Positions 17,563-26,279 of a stretch of DNA of 64,000 bases are shown here, one piece after another. Location of the stretch: positions 16,312 to 80,311 of the forward strand of contig NZ_JAGHFX010000010.1 in NCBI RefSeq assembly GCF_017888565.1. Reading direction: 5' to 3'. The notes beneath the pieces are model-generated. The model was not told the DNA's origin. It made no database searches and saw only the letters and a program-made list of their open reading frames with translations. The position numbers were made by a program, and so were the translations under genes. The number at the start of each line of letters is the position of its first letter. Within the stretch, counting starts at the first letter, position 1. Origin of the DNA: Clostridium sp. (GTDB lineage Bacteria; Bacillota; Clostridia; Clostridiales; Clostridiaceae).

Positions 17563-18861
17563 TTAAATAATGTCTTCAAATTTTATAGTTTCTTGTTTGC
17601 CAGTAATCATATTTTTAATATTTATAGACTTATTTTCCTCTTCTTCCTCACCTAGAAGTATAACGTATGGTATTTCTAACTTATTAGCATAATTAAGCTT
17701 TTTCTTTAATTTATCATCTTCAAAATATATTTCTACAGCTTTTCCAGACTCAGTTAATTTCTTATATACTTCACCACAATATTTTAAAGTTTCACCAATT
17801 GGAATAATTAAATATTCAACTTTAGATGGAAGTTTATAATTTTCAACAAATCCTATTTCTTTTAAGAGAAAGAATAATCTAGTTAATCCAATAGAAATTC
17901 CAACTCCAGGTAAGATATTATTAGTGTAATTTTCTGCTAAGTTATCGTATCTACCCCCAGAGCAAATTGAGCCATATTCTTCATTGTTAATTAATAAAGT
18001 TTCAAATACTGTTCCTGTATAGTAATCTAATCCTCTTATTATTTTTAAATTTATTATATATTCGCTATCATCAACCCCAAGTACTTCTAGAGTAGTAGTA
18101 ACTTCTTTAAGCTCATTTAATCCTAAGGTGAATTTTTCATCTTGTATATTTAATAATTCTAATTCTTCCAGTACTTTATCTTTAGATCCATTTATATTTA
18201 TAAAGTTATTTATTATTTCTGCACTTTCTTTATTAATTAACTTATCTAGTTCTTCTTTAAATGCTTTTTCACCAATCTTATCATATTTATCGATTAATAT
18301 CATAACAGCCATAGAATTTTCTATATTTAGAGAATTTAATAAAGCAGAGAGTAGTTTTCTATTGCTTATTTGAAACTTATAATCTTTTAATCCTATTGAT
18401 TTAAAAGCCTTTGAAGCTAGACTTATAACTAAAGCATCATTTTTAATACTTAGCTTATCTTTTCCTATAATATCAACATCACATTGATAAAACTCTCTAT
18501 ATCTTCCTCTTTGATTTCTTTCTCCTCTATATACTTTGCCTATTTGATATCTTTTAAATGGGAAAGTTAAATTATTGAAGTATTGAGAAGTATATCTAGC
18601 AAAAGGAACTGTTAAATCAAATCTTAATGCTAAATTATTAGATCCTTTTTGAAATGCATAAACTTGCTTTTCTGTTTCTCCAGCACTTTTAGCAAGTAAA
18701 ACTTCAGCTTTTTCTATAATTGGAGTATCTATTGGAAGGCACCCATTTTCTTCATATACCTTTGTAATTTTTTCTACCATATCATTAAATTTTCTTTGTT
18801 CTATAGGTACTAACTCCATAAATCCTGGTAAAATACTTGGTTTAATTTTATAGTTACTCAT
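17563..18861 (-). CDS. hisS: Histidyl-tRNA synthetase
   Basis: A 432-residue class II synthetase. Motif 2 lies around GKVYRGERNQRGRYREFYQ, histidine-specific motifs read LKIIRGLDYYTGTVFE (HisA loop) and ICSGGRYDNL, and motif 3 reads GISIGLTRL. An anticodon-binding domain fills the last ~100 residues, which separates it from HisZ, the paralog lacking it. It charges tRNA-His. ATG at 18861 is used because AAAGGAG lies eight bases before it; an ATG two codons upstream is too close. Expression appears to be controlled by the attenuator at 18961-19194. Confidence 0.93.
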   Translation of the reverse strand: MSNYKIKPSILPGFMELVPIEQRKFNDMVEKITKVYEENGCLPIDTPIIEKAEVLLAKSAGETEKQVYAFQKGSNNLALRFDLTVPFARYTSQYFNNLTFPFKRYQIGKVYRGERNQRGRYREFYQCDVDIIGKDKLSIKNDALVISLASKAFKSIGLKDYKFQISNRKLLSALLNSLNIENSMAVMILIDKYDKIGEKAFKEELDKLINKESAEIINNFININGSKDKVLEELELLNIQDEKFTLGLNELKEVTTTLEVLGVDDSEYIINLKIIRGLDYYTGTVFETLLINNEEYGSICSGGRYDNLAENYTNNILPGVGISIGLTRLFFLLKEIGFVENYKLPSKVEYLIIPIGETLKYCGEVYKKLTESGKAVEIYFEDDKLKKKLNYANKLEIPYVILLGEEEEENKSINIKNMITGKQETIKFEDII

Positions 18862-18960
18862 TTTCATTTCTCCTTTATATTAATATTTTTGTGTAGTTCT
18901 TTTAGCATTTAATACTAATTGTTAGAAATATAAGTATTATTAGCATTTATATTTAATTCT

Positions 18961-18999
18961 AAATCAAAAAGCCATGTAGGCTAATATCCCACATGGCTT
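18961..18999 (-). terminator. Attenuator terminator in the hisS leader
   Basis: On the transcript, AAGCCATGT (18999-18991) and ACATGGCTT (18977-18969) enclose a 13-base loop and are followed by TTTTTGATTT. The loop and 3' shoulder read ATATTAGCCTA (18987-18977), complementary to TAGGCTA (19034-19028) plus ATAT (19025-19022) upstream: a mutually exclusive antiterminator of 7 + 4 pairs with a two-base bulge. Confidence 0.85.
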
Positions 19000-19027
19000 A
19001 CAAAAATATGATTGCACTTACATATCA

Positions 19028-19093
19028 TAGCCTAGAGATACAAGCCCACTTAAAATAGACTTGCACTCTTTTTATAAGAACAAGTCTCTCTAG
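19028..19093 (-). promoter_or_regulatory. Anti-antiterminator region of the hisS attenuator
   Basis: TCTCTAG on the plus strand (19087-19093), overlapping the leader-peptide stop codon, is complementary to CTAGAGA (19032-19038). An inner stem pairs CAAGTCT (19081-19087) with AGACTTG (19057-19063). The 19032-19038 arm overlaps the antiterminator arm (19028-19034), so the two pairings exclude each other. Freeing of this arm by a ribosome held at the His codons would favour readthrough. Structures are read by eye; energies not computed. Confidence 0.65.
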
Positions 19094-19137
19094 CAATGAT
19101 GATGTATAAATTTATACAAGTTATTTAGTGCTTTCAT
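19090..19137 (-). CDS. Histidine leader peptide of hisS (15 residues)
   Basis: ATG at 19137 with a strong GGAGGA site eight to ten bases upstream opens MKALNNLYKFIHHHC, ending in TAG. Three consecutive CAT His codons (19104-19096) sit just before the stop, directly upstream of competing RNA hairpins and a Rho-independent terminator, and the regulated gene is histidyl-tRNA synthetase. This is the textbook arrangement of ribosome-mediated attenuation. Peptide existence rests on SD, His run and context; there is no T-box sequence in this leader. Confidence 0.8.
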   Translation of the reverse strand: MKALNNLYKFIHHHC

Positions 19138-19165
19138 AATTATTCCTCCAAAAGTTATTAAATTA

Positions 19166-19194
19166 ATTATAAAACAATTAATTTCTTTCTTCAA
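19166..19194 (-). promoter_or_regulatory. Promoter of the hisS leader transcript
   Basis: Read on the minus strand: TTGAAG (19194-19189), 17 bases, TATAAT (19171-19166). Transcription would begin near 19159, about 20 bases before the leader-peptide ATG, giving a leader of roughly 200 bases to the attenuator terminator. It lies between the AraC-type gene and hisS. Confidence 0.8.
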
Positions 19195-19268
19195 TAAAAT
19201 TTGAAAGTTTACAAGTTTAAAAATAATGGAATATTTACGTAATTTATATGCGCTTTTAAATTATATAA

Positions 19269-20528
19269 TCATCTTTCATGATAATATAATGTTTTATATT
19301 CTTTTGGGGTTATTCCAACAAATTTTTTAAAAGTCTTTGAAAAATGGCTTTGATCAATAAAACCTAAAGGTACATAAATATCTACAACAGATTTTTTGCC
19401 AGATACAATTAATTTTTTGCATACTTCAATTCTTTCTTTTTGTATATAATCGCTAATAGATATTCCAACTTCTTTCTTAAATAAATGTGAGAGATAGCAA
19501 GGATTCATAGATGAGTACTCTGCAAGCTTTGAAAGGGATATTTTCTCATATAAATGTTCAAATATGTATTTTTGACATTTAAGAATAGCAGAAGAGTAGT
19601 TATACATTTTAACTTTCTTTACATGCTCTGTATAATCTAAAATCATTTTTAAAAATAATTCATTTATATCTTTTATAGTATTAAGATCTTCAACTGCTTC
19701 AAAATAAAAATCAGTAAGTGTTAGGGATACTTCCCAAGCAAGTCCCTTTTCTATAGCTGCACGGGACACTATTGATGTATAGCTAATAAAAATATTCTTT
19801 AGATTTCTTAAAGGATTTTTGGAGTTAACTCCTAATTCACCATCAAAAGTAGTATATTTAAAAAACTCCATTACCTCTTCTAAATTCCCTTCTGTTATAT
19901 GTTTCAATAATTTTCTTTCAAACTCTTGAGAATGATGCAATCTACCATTTCGTCTTTTCTTTAAATTTGAAATATAAAAGGCTTTACTATCTTTAAGTTC
20001 AACATCAATAAGAATTTCATCAATATTTACTACATTAGTTAAATCTAATTTATCATTATAAATGGAATGATAAAGAAGTAGCCCTGCATCTATAAAACTA
20101 TTAAAATCCATTATAACGATATTATTATAATAATTAATTAAGCTTTCTCTGTATTTTACAAAAATATCAAACTTTTTAATAATTGAATTAATAGACTTCT
20201 CATCAATTTCAGAAGAAATAGTGGGTCCTACTAAAAGAGTTCCGCTAATATTGTCATTAGTAATTACTTTAATAATAAAATAATTTTCATGATACATTGT
20301 TGATTTAATATTTATAGGAATATTTTCATCATTAATAGATAGAAAGTCATTTAAAAGTTGTTCAGTATTATTATATAAGGGGTTAGTACTATGTTTATAA
20401 GAAAACTTAAAGAGAATTATACCACTAGAGTTAAAAAAGAATATTGGTATTTTTAACATTCCAAAGGTTTTATTACAAATATATTCTATATCATCTAAAG
20501 ACAAAATACTATTTTTAATAGGAAACAT
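19269..20528 (-). CDS. AraC-family transcriptional regulator
   Basis: A 419-residue protein. The C-terminal ~100 residues form the double HTH: ISLSKLAEYSSMNPCYLSHL with FKKEVGISISDYIQKERIE, then SVVDIYVPLGFIDQSHFSKT and FKKFVGITPKEYK. The N-terminal ~300 residues form a ligand or partner domain with no recognised motif, of the kind found in clostridial AraC proteins of similar length. It diverges from the dehydrogenase gene 190 bases away, which is the obvious candidate target. SD AGGAGTG supports the start. Confidence 0.88.
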   Translation of the reverse strand: MFPIKNSILSLDDIEYICNKTFGMLKIPIFFFNSSGIILFKFSYKHSTNPLYNNTEQLLNDFLSINDENIPINIKSTMYHENYFIIKVITNDNISGTLLVGPTISSEIDEKSINSIIKKFDIFVKYRESLINYYNNIVIMDFNSFIDAGLLLYHSIYNDKLDLTNVVNIDEILIDVELKDSKAFYISNLKKRRNGRLHHSQEFERKLLKHITEGNLEEVMEFFKYTTFDGELGVNSKNPLRNLKNIFISYTSIVSRAAIEKGLAWEVSLTLTDFYFEAVEDLNTIKDINELFLKMILDYTEHVKKVKMYNYSSAILKCQKYIFEHLYEKISLSKLAEYSSMNPCYLSHLFKKEVGISISDYIQKERIEVCKKLIVSGKKSVVDIYVPLGFIDQSHFSKTFKKFVGITPKEYKTLYYHER

Positions 20529-20718
20529 TTACATCACTCCTAGAAGAACTATTCCTAATATTTAACAATATAGATATTATAACATACATAACAATAATAA
20601 AGTAAAATAATTCCCTATAATATGTAAAGTAAATACAAAATTCTAATAATAATACAATAATAAATTTATAAAAATATTTAATATAAAGGTATGACTAAAT
20701 GAAAGGAATGATTAATTT

Positions 20719-21456
20719 ATGGGGAAAAAAGTTGCTCTTATAACAGGCTCATCAAGAGGAATAGGTGCAGCATGTGCTACAGAATTTGCTGAAGCAGGAT
20801 ATAATGTTATTATTCACTGTAATAGTAATGTAGAACGTGCTAAAGATGTAGCTAATGCTTGTATTTCACTTGGAGCTGAAGTTCTAATATGTCAAGCAGA
20901 TGTTTCAAAATATGATGAATGCAAAAAAATGGTACAAGAATCAATAAACAAGTTTGGTTTTATTGATGTACTTGTTAACAATGCAGGTATTGAATTTAAT
21001 GGTTCAATAATGGATACTGAAATAGAAAAATTTGATCAGGTTATGAAAACAAATGCATATGGACCTTTTTATATGTCAAAACTAATAGTTCCATATATGA
21101 TGCAAGAAAAAACAGGTAGCCTTATTTTTATATCTTCTACAAGTGCTTCAACAGGTGCATTGGGAAGCTCTGCATATGCTTCTTCAAAGTCAGCACTTCT
21201 TGGATTGACAAAGACGCTTGCTAGAGACTTAGCGCCAATAGGTATTAATGTAAATGCTATTTCTCCTGGAGCCATAGAAACAGATATGGTATCAGTTCTT
21301 CCGGAAGAATTAAAAACTTGGATAAAGGGTAGTGTATATGCAGCAAGACTTGGAAAGCCAGAAGAAATTGGTGCAACAGCCGTATTCCTAGCATCAGATA
21401 AAGCCAAGTATTTAACCGGACAAAATATAACAGTTGATGGTATTTTTCGCACATAA
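20719..21456 (+). CDS. Short-chain dehydrogenase/reductase (FabG-like)
   Basis: A 245-residue classical SDR: the nucleotide-binding glycine motif TGSSRGIG (residues 9-16), NNAG at ~87-90, catalytic Ser in FISSTSAST (~140), YASSK (~154-158), and the GQNITVDG C-terminal motif. Asn at the HCNS position after the second strand suggests NADP(H) use, but that is uncertain. Substrate unknown; it is outside any fatty-acid cluster, so a FabG role is unlikely. Probably controlled by the divergent AraC protein. The gene ends shortly before a strong terminator. Confidence 0.88.
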   Translation: MGKKVALITGSSRGIGAACATEFAEAGYNVIIHCNSNVERAKDVANACISLGAEVLICQADVSKYDECKKMVQESINKFGFIDVLVNNAGIEFNGSIMDTEIEKFDQVMKTNAYGPFYMSKLIVPYMMQEKTGSLIFISSTSASTGALGSSAYASSKSALLGLTKTLARDLAPIGINVNAISPGAIETDMVSVLPEELKTWIKGSVYAARLGKPEEIGATAVFLASDKAKYLTGQNITVDGIFRT

Positions 21457-21545
21457 TTGTATTTTATTTAACAAACTATAACTAATTTAATAGTAGAAAT
21501 AATTTTATAAATTTAAAATATACTATTTAATTTCACTTTTACAGA

Positions 21546-21594
21546 AAATAGCCTTTAATATCTTCGAAAAAGATTATATTAAAGGCTATTTTTA
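21546..21594 (+). terminator. Terminator after the dehydrogenase gene
   Basis: AAATAGCCTTTAATAT pairs with ATATTAAAGGCTATTT, a 16-base perfect stem, followed by TTATAT. Confidence 0.85.
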
Positions 21595-21744
21595 TATAGT
21601 TAAATTTATTTAATTTTTAATATATTAAAAATTAAATAAATAGACGTTAAGTATCAACAAATAATAAATTATAAAATCCTTATGGTATAACTATATAAAT
21701 ACTTCAAGTAAAATTACGCTTCCTCTATTTTCCTTTTTATGTTA

Positions 21745-21760
21745 TAGTGTATATACACTA
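21745..21760 (+). promoter_or_regulatory. Palindromic operator candidate upstream of nadABC
   Basis: TAGTGTATATACACTA is a perfect 16-base palindrome 27 bases before the nadA start, overlapping the likely promoter region. The NAD de novo genes of Firmicutes are often repressed by NiaR (YrxA) with nicotinate; I cannot confirm that this matches a NiaR site. Confidence 0.55.
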
Positions 21761-21787
21761 GTAAATATTTTAGGGGGTTGTGTAAAC

Positions 21788-22693
21788 TTGAATTTAAAAA
21801 ATGAAATAATTAAATTAAAAAATAAAAAAAATGCTCTTATATTAGCTCATTTATATCAAAATGATGAAATTCAAGAAGTATCTGATATTGTTGGAGATTC
21901 TTATTTTTTAAGTAAGAAAGCAATGGAAAGTGATAAAAGCTTAATAATCTTTTGTGGAGTAAAATTTATGGCAGAAAGTGCAAAAATTTTATCGCCTAAC
22001 AAGAGAATTTTAATACCTTCAAATAAAACAACCTGTCCAATGGCTGATATGGCAGTAGAATATAAATTAAATCATTTGATAGAAAAACACTCAAAAGCTA
22101 AAATAGTTACTTATATTAATTCTAATATTGATATAAAAGCTATTTCAGATGTATGTGTAACCTCATCTTCAGCAGTAAAAATCATAAATAATATTGATAG
22201 TAATGAAATTTTATTTTTGCCAGATAGAAATCTTGGTAGCTATTTACAAGAACAAATTCCTAATAAGAAATTTATCTTATACGATGGATTTTGTCCAACT
22301 CATGAAAGAATTGAAGTAAACGAAATTAAAGCAATTAAGGATAAATATAATGAATTTAAAGTACTTGTTCACCCAGAATGTAATAAGGAAGTAAGAGATA
22401 TTGCAGATTATATTGGTAGTACATCAGAACTTATAACTTATAGTGAAAAATCTAATGCTAAAGGCTTTATCGTAGTAACTGAAGAAGGCGTTCTTTATCA
22501 AATGAAATTAAAAAGTCCAAATAAAACCTTTATAAAAACTAATACAGGTATGATTTGTCCTAACATGAAAATGATAACTTTAGAAAATTTATATAATTGT
22601 TTATTAAATGAGGAATATGAAGTGCACTTAGACGAGGATTTAAGAAATAAGGCATATAAATCTTTAGAAAATATGCACTTATTATCTAGGTAG
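21788..22693 (+). CDS. nadA: Quinolinate synthase NadA
   Basis: A 301-residue iron-sulfur enzyme that condenses iminoaspartate with dihydroxyacetone phosphate to quinolinate. The repeated three-layer fold is recognisable; cluster cysteines lie in TTCPMADMA, VHPECNKEV and GMICPNMK, and the substrate loop has DGFCPTHERI. It is of the short type (around 300 residues). Start is TTG behind a G-rich site (AGGGGG). It leads an operon with nadB three bases on and nadC overlapping nadB. Confidence 0.95.
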   Translation: MNLKNEIIKLKNKKNALILAHLYQNDEIQEVSDIVGDSYFLSKKAMESDKSLIIFCGVKFMAESAKILSPNKRILIPSNKTTCPMADMAVEYKLNHLIEKHSKAKIVTYINSNIDIKAISDVCVTSSSAVKIINNIDSNEILFLPDRNLGSYLQEQIPNKKFILYDGFCPTHERIEVNEIKAIKDKYNEFKVLVHPECNKEVRDIADYIGSTSELITYSEKSNAKGFIVVTEEGVLYQMKLKSPNKTFIKTNTGMICPNMKMITLENLYNCLLNEEYEVHLDEDLRNKAYKSLENMHLLSR

Positions 22694-22696
22694 ATT

Positions 22697-23974
22697 ATGA
22701 TATATGATGTTTTAATTGTTGGGACAGGTGTAGCTGGGCTTTATACAGCTTTAAATATCCGTGATGATTTAAGTGTTTTAGTTATAACAAAAGGAAAAAG
22801 AACTGATTGCAATAGTTATTTGGCTCAAGGAGGTATATCTACAGCGTTAAATACTGAAGACATAAGTATTTTTATAAATGATACTCTAAAAGCTGGAAAT
22901 TATAAAAATAATATTGATTCTGTTAAGGAAATTGCAGAAAAATCAATGGATATAACTTTAGATTTAATAAACTTAGGAGTACCCTTTGATAAAAATTACA
23001 ATACTTTAAATTATACTAGAGAAGGGGGTCATAGTGTAAATAGAATCCTTCATGTTAAAGATCAAACTGGAAAAGCAATAGTAGATTCCTTACTAGATAA
23101 AGTATCATTAAAGAAAAATATAAAGATTTTAGAAAATACTACTTTAGAAAATTTAATAATTTTTAATAATGTTTGTATAGGTGGATTAGTAAGTAATGAA
23201 GAAAATGAATATAAGATATTTTCAAAAATAACTGTATTAGCTACAGGTGGTATTGGTGGTATATTTAACTCAACTACAAATGTTGAATCATTAACAGGGG
23301 ATGGAATAAAAGTAGCTCTACATAATAAAATAAATGTTGTAGATATGGAATATCAACAGCTTCATCCTACAGTATTATATAAAAAAGAAACTAATAGTAG
23401 ACGATTATTGCTTACAGAATCTCTAAGAGGTGAAGGAGCTATAATTATAAATCAAAAAGGTGATAAATTCATAGATCCATTATTGCCGAGAGACATTGTA
23501 TCAGCTAGTATATTAAATGAAATTTCAAAAAACTATGTAACCCCTTATGTATATCTAGATGTGAGAAGTCTTGGAAAAGAATATTTAAAGAAGAGGTTTC
23601 CTTATATCTATAATGAATGTTTAAAAATTGGCTTAGAAATTCATAAGGATTTAATACCAATATCACCAGCTCATCATTTTTCAATGGGCGGTATTAAAGT
23701 GAATTTAAATGGACAAACATCCTTAAATAATCTTTATGCTGTTGGTGAAGTAAGTTGTACAGGAGTTCATGGTTCTAATAGATTAGCTAGTAATTCATTA
23801 CTAGAAGCAATTGTATTTGCTAAAAATGCAGCTGAAGATATAAATATTAAGGCACCTGAGTTATGTATAAGTACAAACTTTCAAAATAATGTTAAGAGAA
23901 TAAATGAAAAGATATTAATAGAATATTTAAAGAAAAGAGTTGATTATAAATATGCTAAACTTTTTAATAGTTGA
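22697..23974 (+). CDS. nadB: L-aspartate oxidase NadB (short form)
   Basis: A 425-residue flavoprotein producing iminoaspartate for NadA. FAD-binding GTGVAGLYTAL is at the N-terminus; SYLAQGGISTA, MEYQQLHPTVL, LRGEGAIIINQKGDKF, SPAHHFSMGGIKV and GSNRLASNSLLEA are the family motifs. Full-length enzymes have a C-terminal helical domain and reach ~500-540 residues; here only ~35 residues follow the last FAD motif, so that domain is lost. It lies three bases after nadA, implying direct handover of the unstable intermediate. Confidence 0.93.
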   Translation: MIYDVLIVGTGVAGLYTALNIRDDLSVLVITKGKRTDCNSYLAQGGISTALNTEDISIFINDTLKAGNYKNNIDSVKEIAEKSMDITLDLINLGVPFDKNYNTLNYTREGGHSVNRILHVKDQTGKAIVDSLLDKVSLKKNIKILENTTLENLIIFNNVCIGGLVSNEENEYKIFSKITVLATGGIGGIFNSTTNVESLTGDGIKVALHNKINVVDMEYQQLHPTVLYKKETNSRRLLLTESLRGEGAIIINQKGDKFIDPLLPRDIVSASILNEISKNYVTPYVYLDVRSLGKEYLKKRFPYIYNECLKIGLEIHKDLIPISPAHHFSMGGIKVNLNGQTSLNNLYAVGEVSCTGVHGSNRLASNSLLEAIVFAKNAAEDINIKAPELCISTNFQNNVKRINEKILIEYLKKRVDYKYAKLFNS

Positions 23975-24791
23975 TAAATTAATAAAAGAAGCTTTACTAG
24001 AAGATTCTCCTTATGGAGATGTAACCACATCTTCTATTGTAAGAGATGAAAAAAAAGCTAGTTCTGATTTAATAGTTAAAGAAAATGGAGTAATTTGTGG
24101 TTTGCCTATATTTATTAGAGTCTTTGAAATATTAGGTGAAGTTGAATTTAAATCCTATGTAAAAGAAGGCGATTTTATAAGTAAAGGAGTTATAATAGGA
24201 AAATTATATGGAAATGCTTCTAATATTTTAATTGGAGAACGCATTGCATTAAATATTTTACAAAGATTAAGTGGAATTGCTACTGAAACAAATAAATATG
24301 TATCAAAGCTAAAGGGACTTAGCACGAAGGTTTTAGATACTAGAAAAACAACACCTACTCTTAGGCATATAGAAAAATATGCTGTTTCCATAGGTGGAGG
24401 AATGAATCATAGGTTTTCATTATCAGATGGAATTTTAATTAAAGATAACCATATTGGATATGCTGGAGGCATTAAAGAAGCTATTAATCTCGTAAGAGAA
24501 AGTAGCTTATTTATTAGAAAAATAGAGGTAGAAGCTGAAAATGAAGCTGATGTTTTAGAAGCATTAGAAGCTAAAGCAGATATTATAATGCTTGATAATA
24601 TGTCTGTAGAAGACACTAAAAAAATGGTTAAAATAATTAGAGATAGGGCTTTAATAGAAAGCTCTGGGAATATTACATTAGATAATATAAGAGATTATGC
24701 AGAAACTGGTGTACATTTTATTTCTTCTGGTTCTTTAACTAATAATATTAAGTGTTTAGATATTTCTTTGAAAAATTTAAAAGTAATTTAG
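23952..24791 (+). CDS. nadC: Nicotinate-nucleotide pyrophosphorylase (carboxylating) NadC
   Basis: A 279-residue quinolinate phosphoribosyltransferase, third enzyme of the pathway. Signatures: EDSPYGDVTTSS, RIALNILQRLSGIAT, LDTRKTTPTLRHIEKYAV followed by GGGMNHR, and the KIEVEAENE and IMLDNM strands. ATG at 23952 overlaps the end of nadB by 23 bases; an upstream TTG lacks a usable site. The overlap shows translational coupling. Confidence 0.95.
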   Translation: MLNFLIVDKLIKEALLEDSPYGDVTTSSIVRDEKKASSDLIVKENGVICGLPIFIRVFEILGEVEFKSYVKEGDFISKGVIIGKLYGNASNILIGERIALNILQRLSGIATETNKYVSKLKGLSTKVLDTRKTTPTLRHIEKYAVSIGGGMNHRFSLSDGILIKDNHIGYAGGIKEAINLVRESSLFIRKIEVEAENEADVLEALEAKADIIMLDNMSVEDTKKMVKIIRDRALIESSGNITLDNIRDYAETGVHFISSGSLTNNIKCLDISLKNLKVI

Positions 24792-24900
24792 ATAAAAAAT
24801 TATCCTTATCGAATTATTAATACTTGAAGTGATCTGTAATGAGTATTAAAATTAGCTTGTTAGAAAATTATAAATAAATACATATGATGTGAGGTTAAAA

Positions 24901-26058
24901 ATGAAGATACGAAAGCCAGATTACTTTGATGAATTTGAATGTATAGCTTCTGAATGTGAAGATACTTGTTGTGCTGGATGGGGAATAGTAATAGATGAAG
25001 AAAGTCATAAACATTATTTATCTGTAGAAGGTAAATTTGGAGATGAATTAAGAAGCAAGATAGTTAATGAAGATGAAGAAAATGTTTTTGTTTTAAATGG
25101 AGATAGATGTTCTTTTTTAAACCAAAATAATTTATGTGATATATATAATAATTTAGGACCAGAAGGTCTTTGTTATACCTGTAGACAATATCCTCGTTAC
25201 TTAGAGGAGTTTGGAAATACTCGTGAAATTGGTATATCTTTATCATGTCCTGAAGCTGCAAGAATAATACTTAGAAAATCTGATAAGGTAGAATTTGAAT
25301 TAAGTGAAAATGATGAAGAAATCACTAGCTATAATGATATTAATCCGATGATTTATATTAATCTTATGCAATGCAGAAAAATAGTTTTTGATATCATGCA
25401 AAATAGAGAAATAGATTTAAAAATAAGATGTGCTTTAGTTCTTATATTTATAAATGAAGTGCAAGAAAAGATAGATTCAAATGATATCCAATCAATTAAG
25501 TTAGTTAAAGATAAGTACTTAAATAAGGATTTTATTAAATCAACTATTAATGATATTGAAGTATATAAAGGTAAAAATACAGAAAAATATATTAACATAA
25601 AAGAAGTTATAGAAGTCTTTAGAGATTTAAAGCATATTAAGCCAAATGACATTTTAGGGCTAGAAGATGCCTTAAGATACTTTTGGCAAAATGAAGATGA
25701 TAAAGATATTTACCTAGATATTCATAAAAAGTTTGATGGATATTATAAGGCAAAAAGCTATGAATTTGAACAAATACTAGTTTACTTTGTATTTAGATAC
25801 TTTATGAAGGCTGTTTTTGACTATGATGCTTTAGCTAAGATTAAAATAGCATTAGTAAGCTATACAATGATAAAAGAACTGTGTGTAGTAAGATATCTAG
25901 AAAATAAAGAGTTTACAAATGCAGATATGGTTGACATAGCCCATACATATTCTAAGGATGTAGAACACTTAGAAGAAAACATTGAAACTTTAGAAGAATT
26001 ATTTGAAACTAATGATGTATTTAGTATTGAGGAATTATTAATTACTCTATTAAACTAA
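24901..26058 (+). CDS. FliB-family protein (putative lysine-N-methylase)
   Basis: A 385-residue protein with the FliB/YkgJ-type cysteine pattern at the N-terminus: ECIASECEDTCCAGW, then RCSFLNQNNLCDIY and GLCYTCRQYPR, probably holding an iron-sulfur cluster. The rest is helical. In Salmonella, FliB methylates lysines of flagellin; relatives without nearby flagellar genes, as here, have unknown targets. ATG 24901 is preferred over a GTG at 24889 because GTGAGG is its SD. Monocistronic. Confidence 0.8.
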   Translation: MKIRKPDYFDEFECIASECEDTCCAGWGIVIDEESHKHYLSVEGKFGDELRSKIVNEDEENVFVLNGDRCSFLNQNNLCDIYNNLGPEGLCYTCRQYPRYLEEFGNTREIGISLSCPEAARIILRKSDKVEFELSENDEEITSYNDINPMIYINLMQCRKIVFDIMQNREIDLKIRCALVLIFINEVQEKIDSNDIQSIKLVKDKYLNKDFIKSTINDIEVYKGKNTEKYINIKEVIEVFRDLKHIKPNDILGLEDALRYFWQNEDDKDIYLDIHKKFDGYYKAKSYEFEQILVYFVFRYFMKAVFDYDALAKIKIALVSYTMIKELCVVRYLENKEFTNADMVDIAHTYSKDVEHLEENIETLEELFETNDVFSIEELLITLLN

Positions 26059-26088
26059 GATAAATATGCAATAATATTCTATATTATT

Positions 26089-26141
26089 AAAAAGAAAAAT
26101 AATCCTATCTATTTTTAATTGATAAGATTATTTTTCTTTTT
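26089..26141 (+). terminator. Terminator after the FliB-like gene
   Basis: AAAAAGAAAAATAATC pairs with GATTATTTTTCTTTTT; TATC/GATA extends the stem. Confidence 0.75.
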
Positions 26142-26279
26142 ATATTTATCTCTTATATAAAAGATTATACTCAATATTAAATTTATTATAATTTTTTATA
26201 GATAATAAACCAACTAATTTCATTGCTTTAATATGGAAATGTAGTAAAATATATATGTAGTTAAATAGGGGGTAAATAT

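Noticed and set aside
18862..19268. Possible T-box in the hisS leader
   Set aside because: No AGGGTGG...CCGCGG motif or stem I elements on the hisS strand; the leader-peptide arrangement explains the structure.
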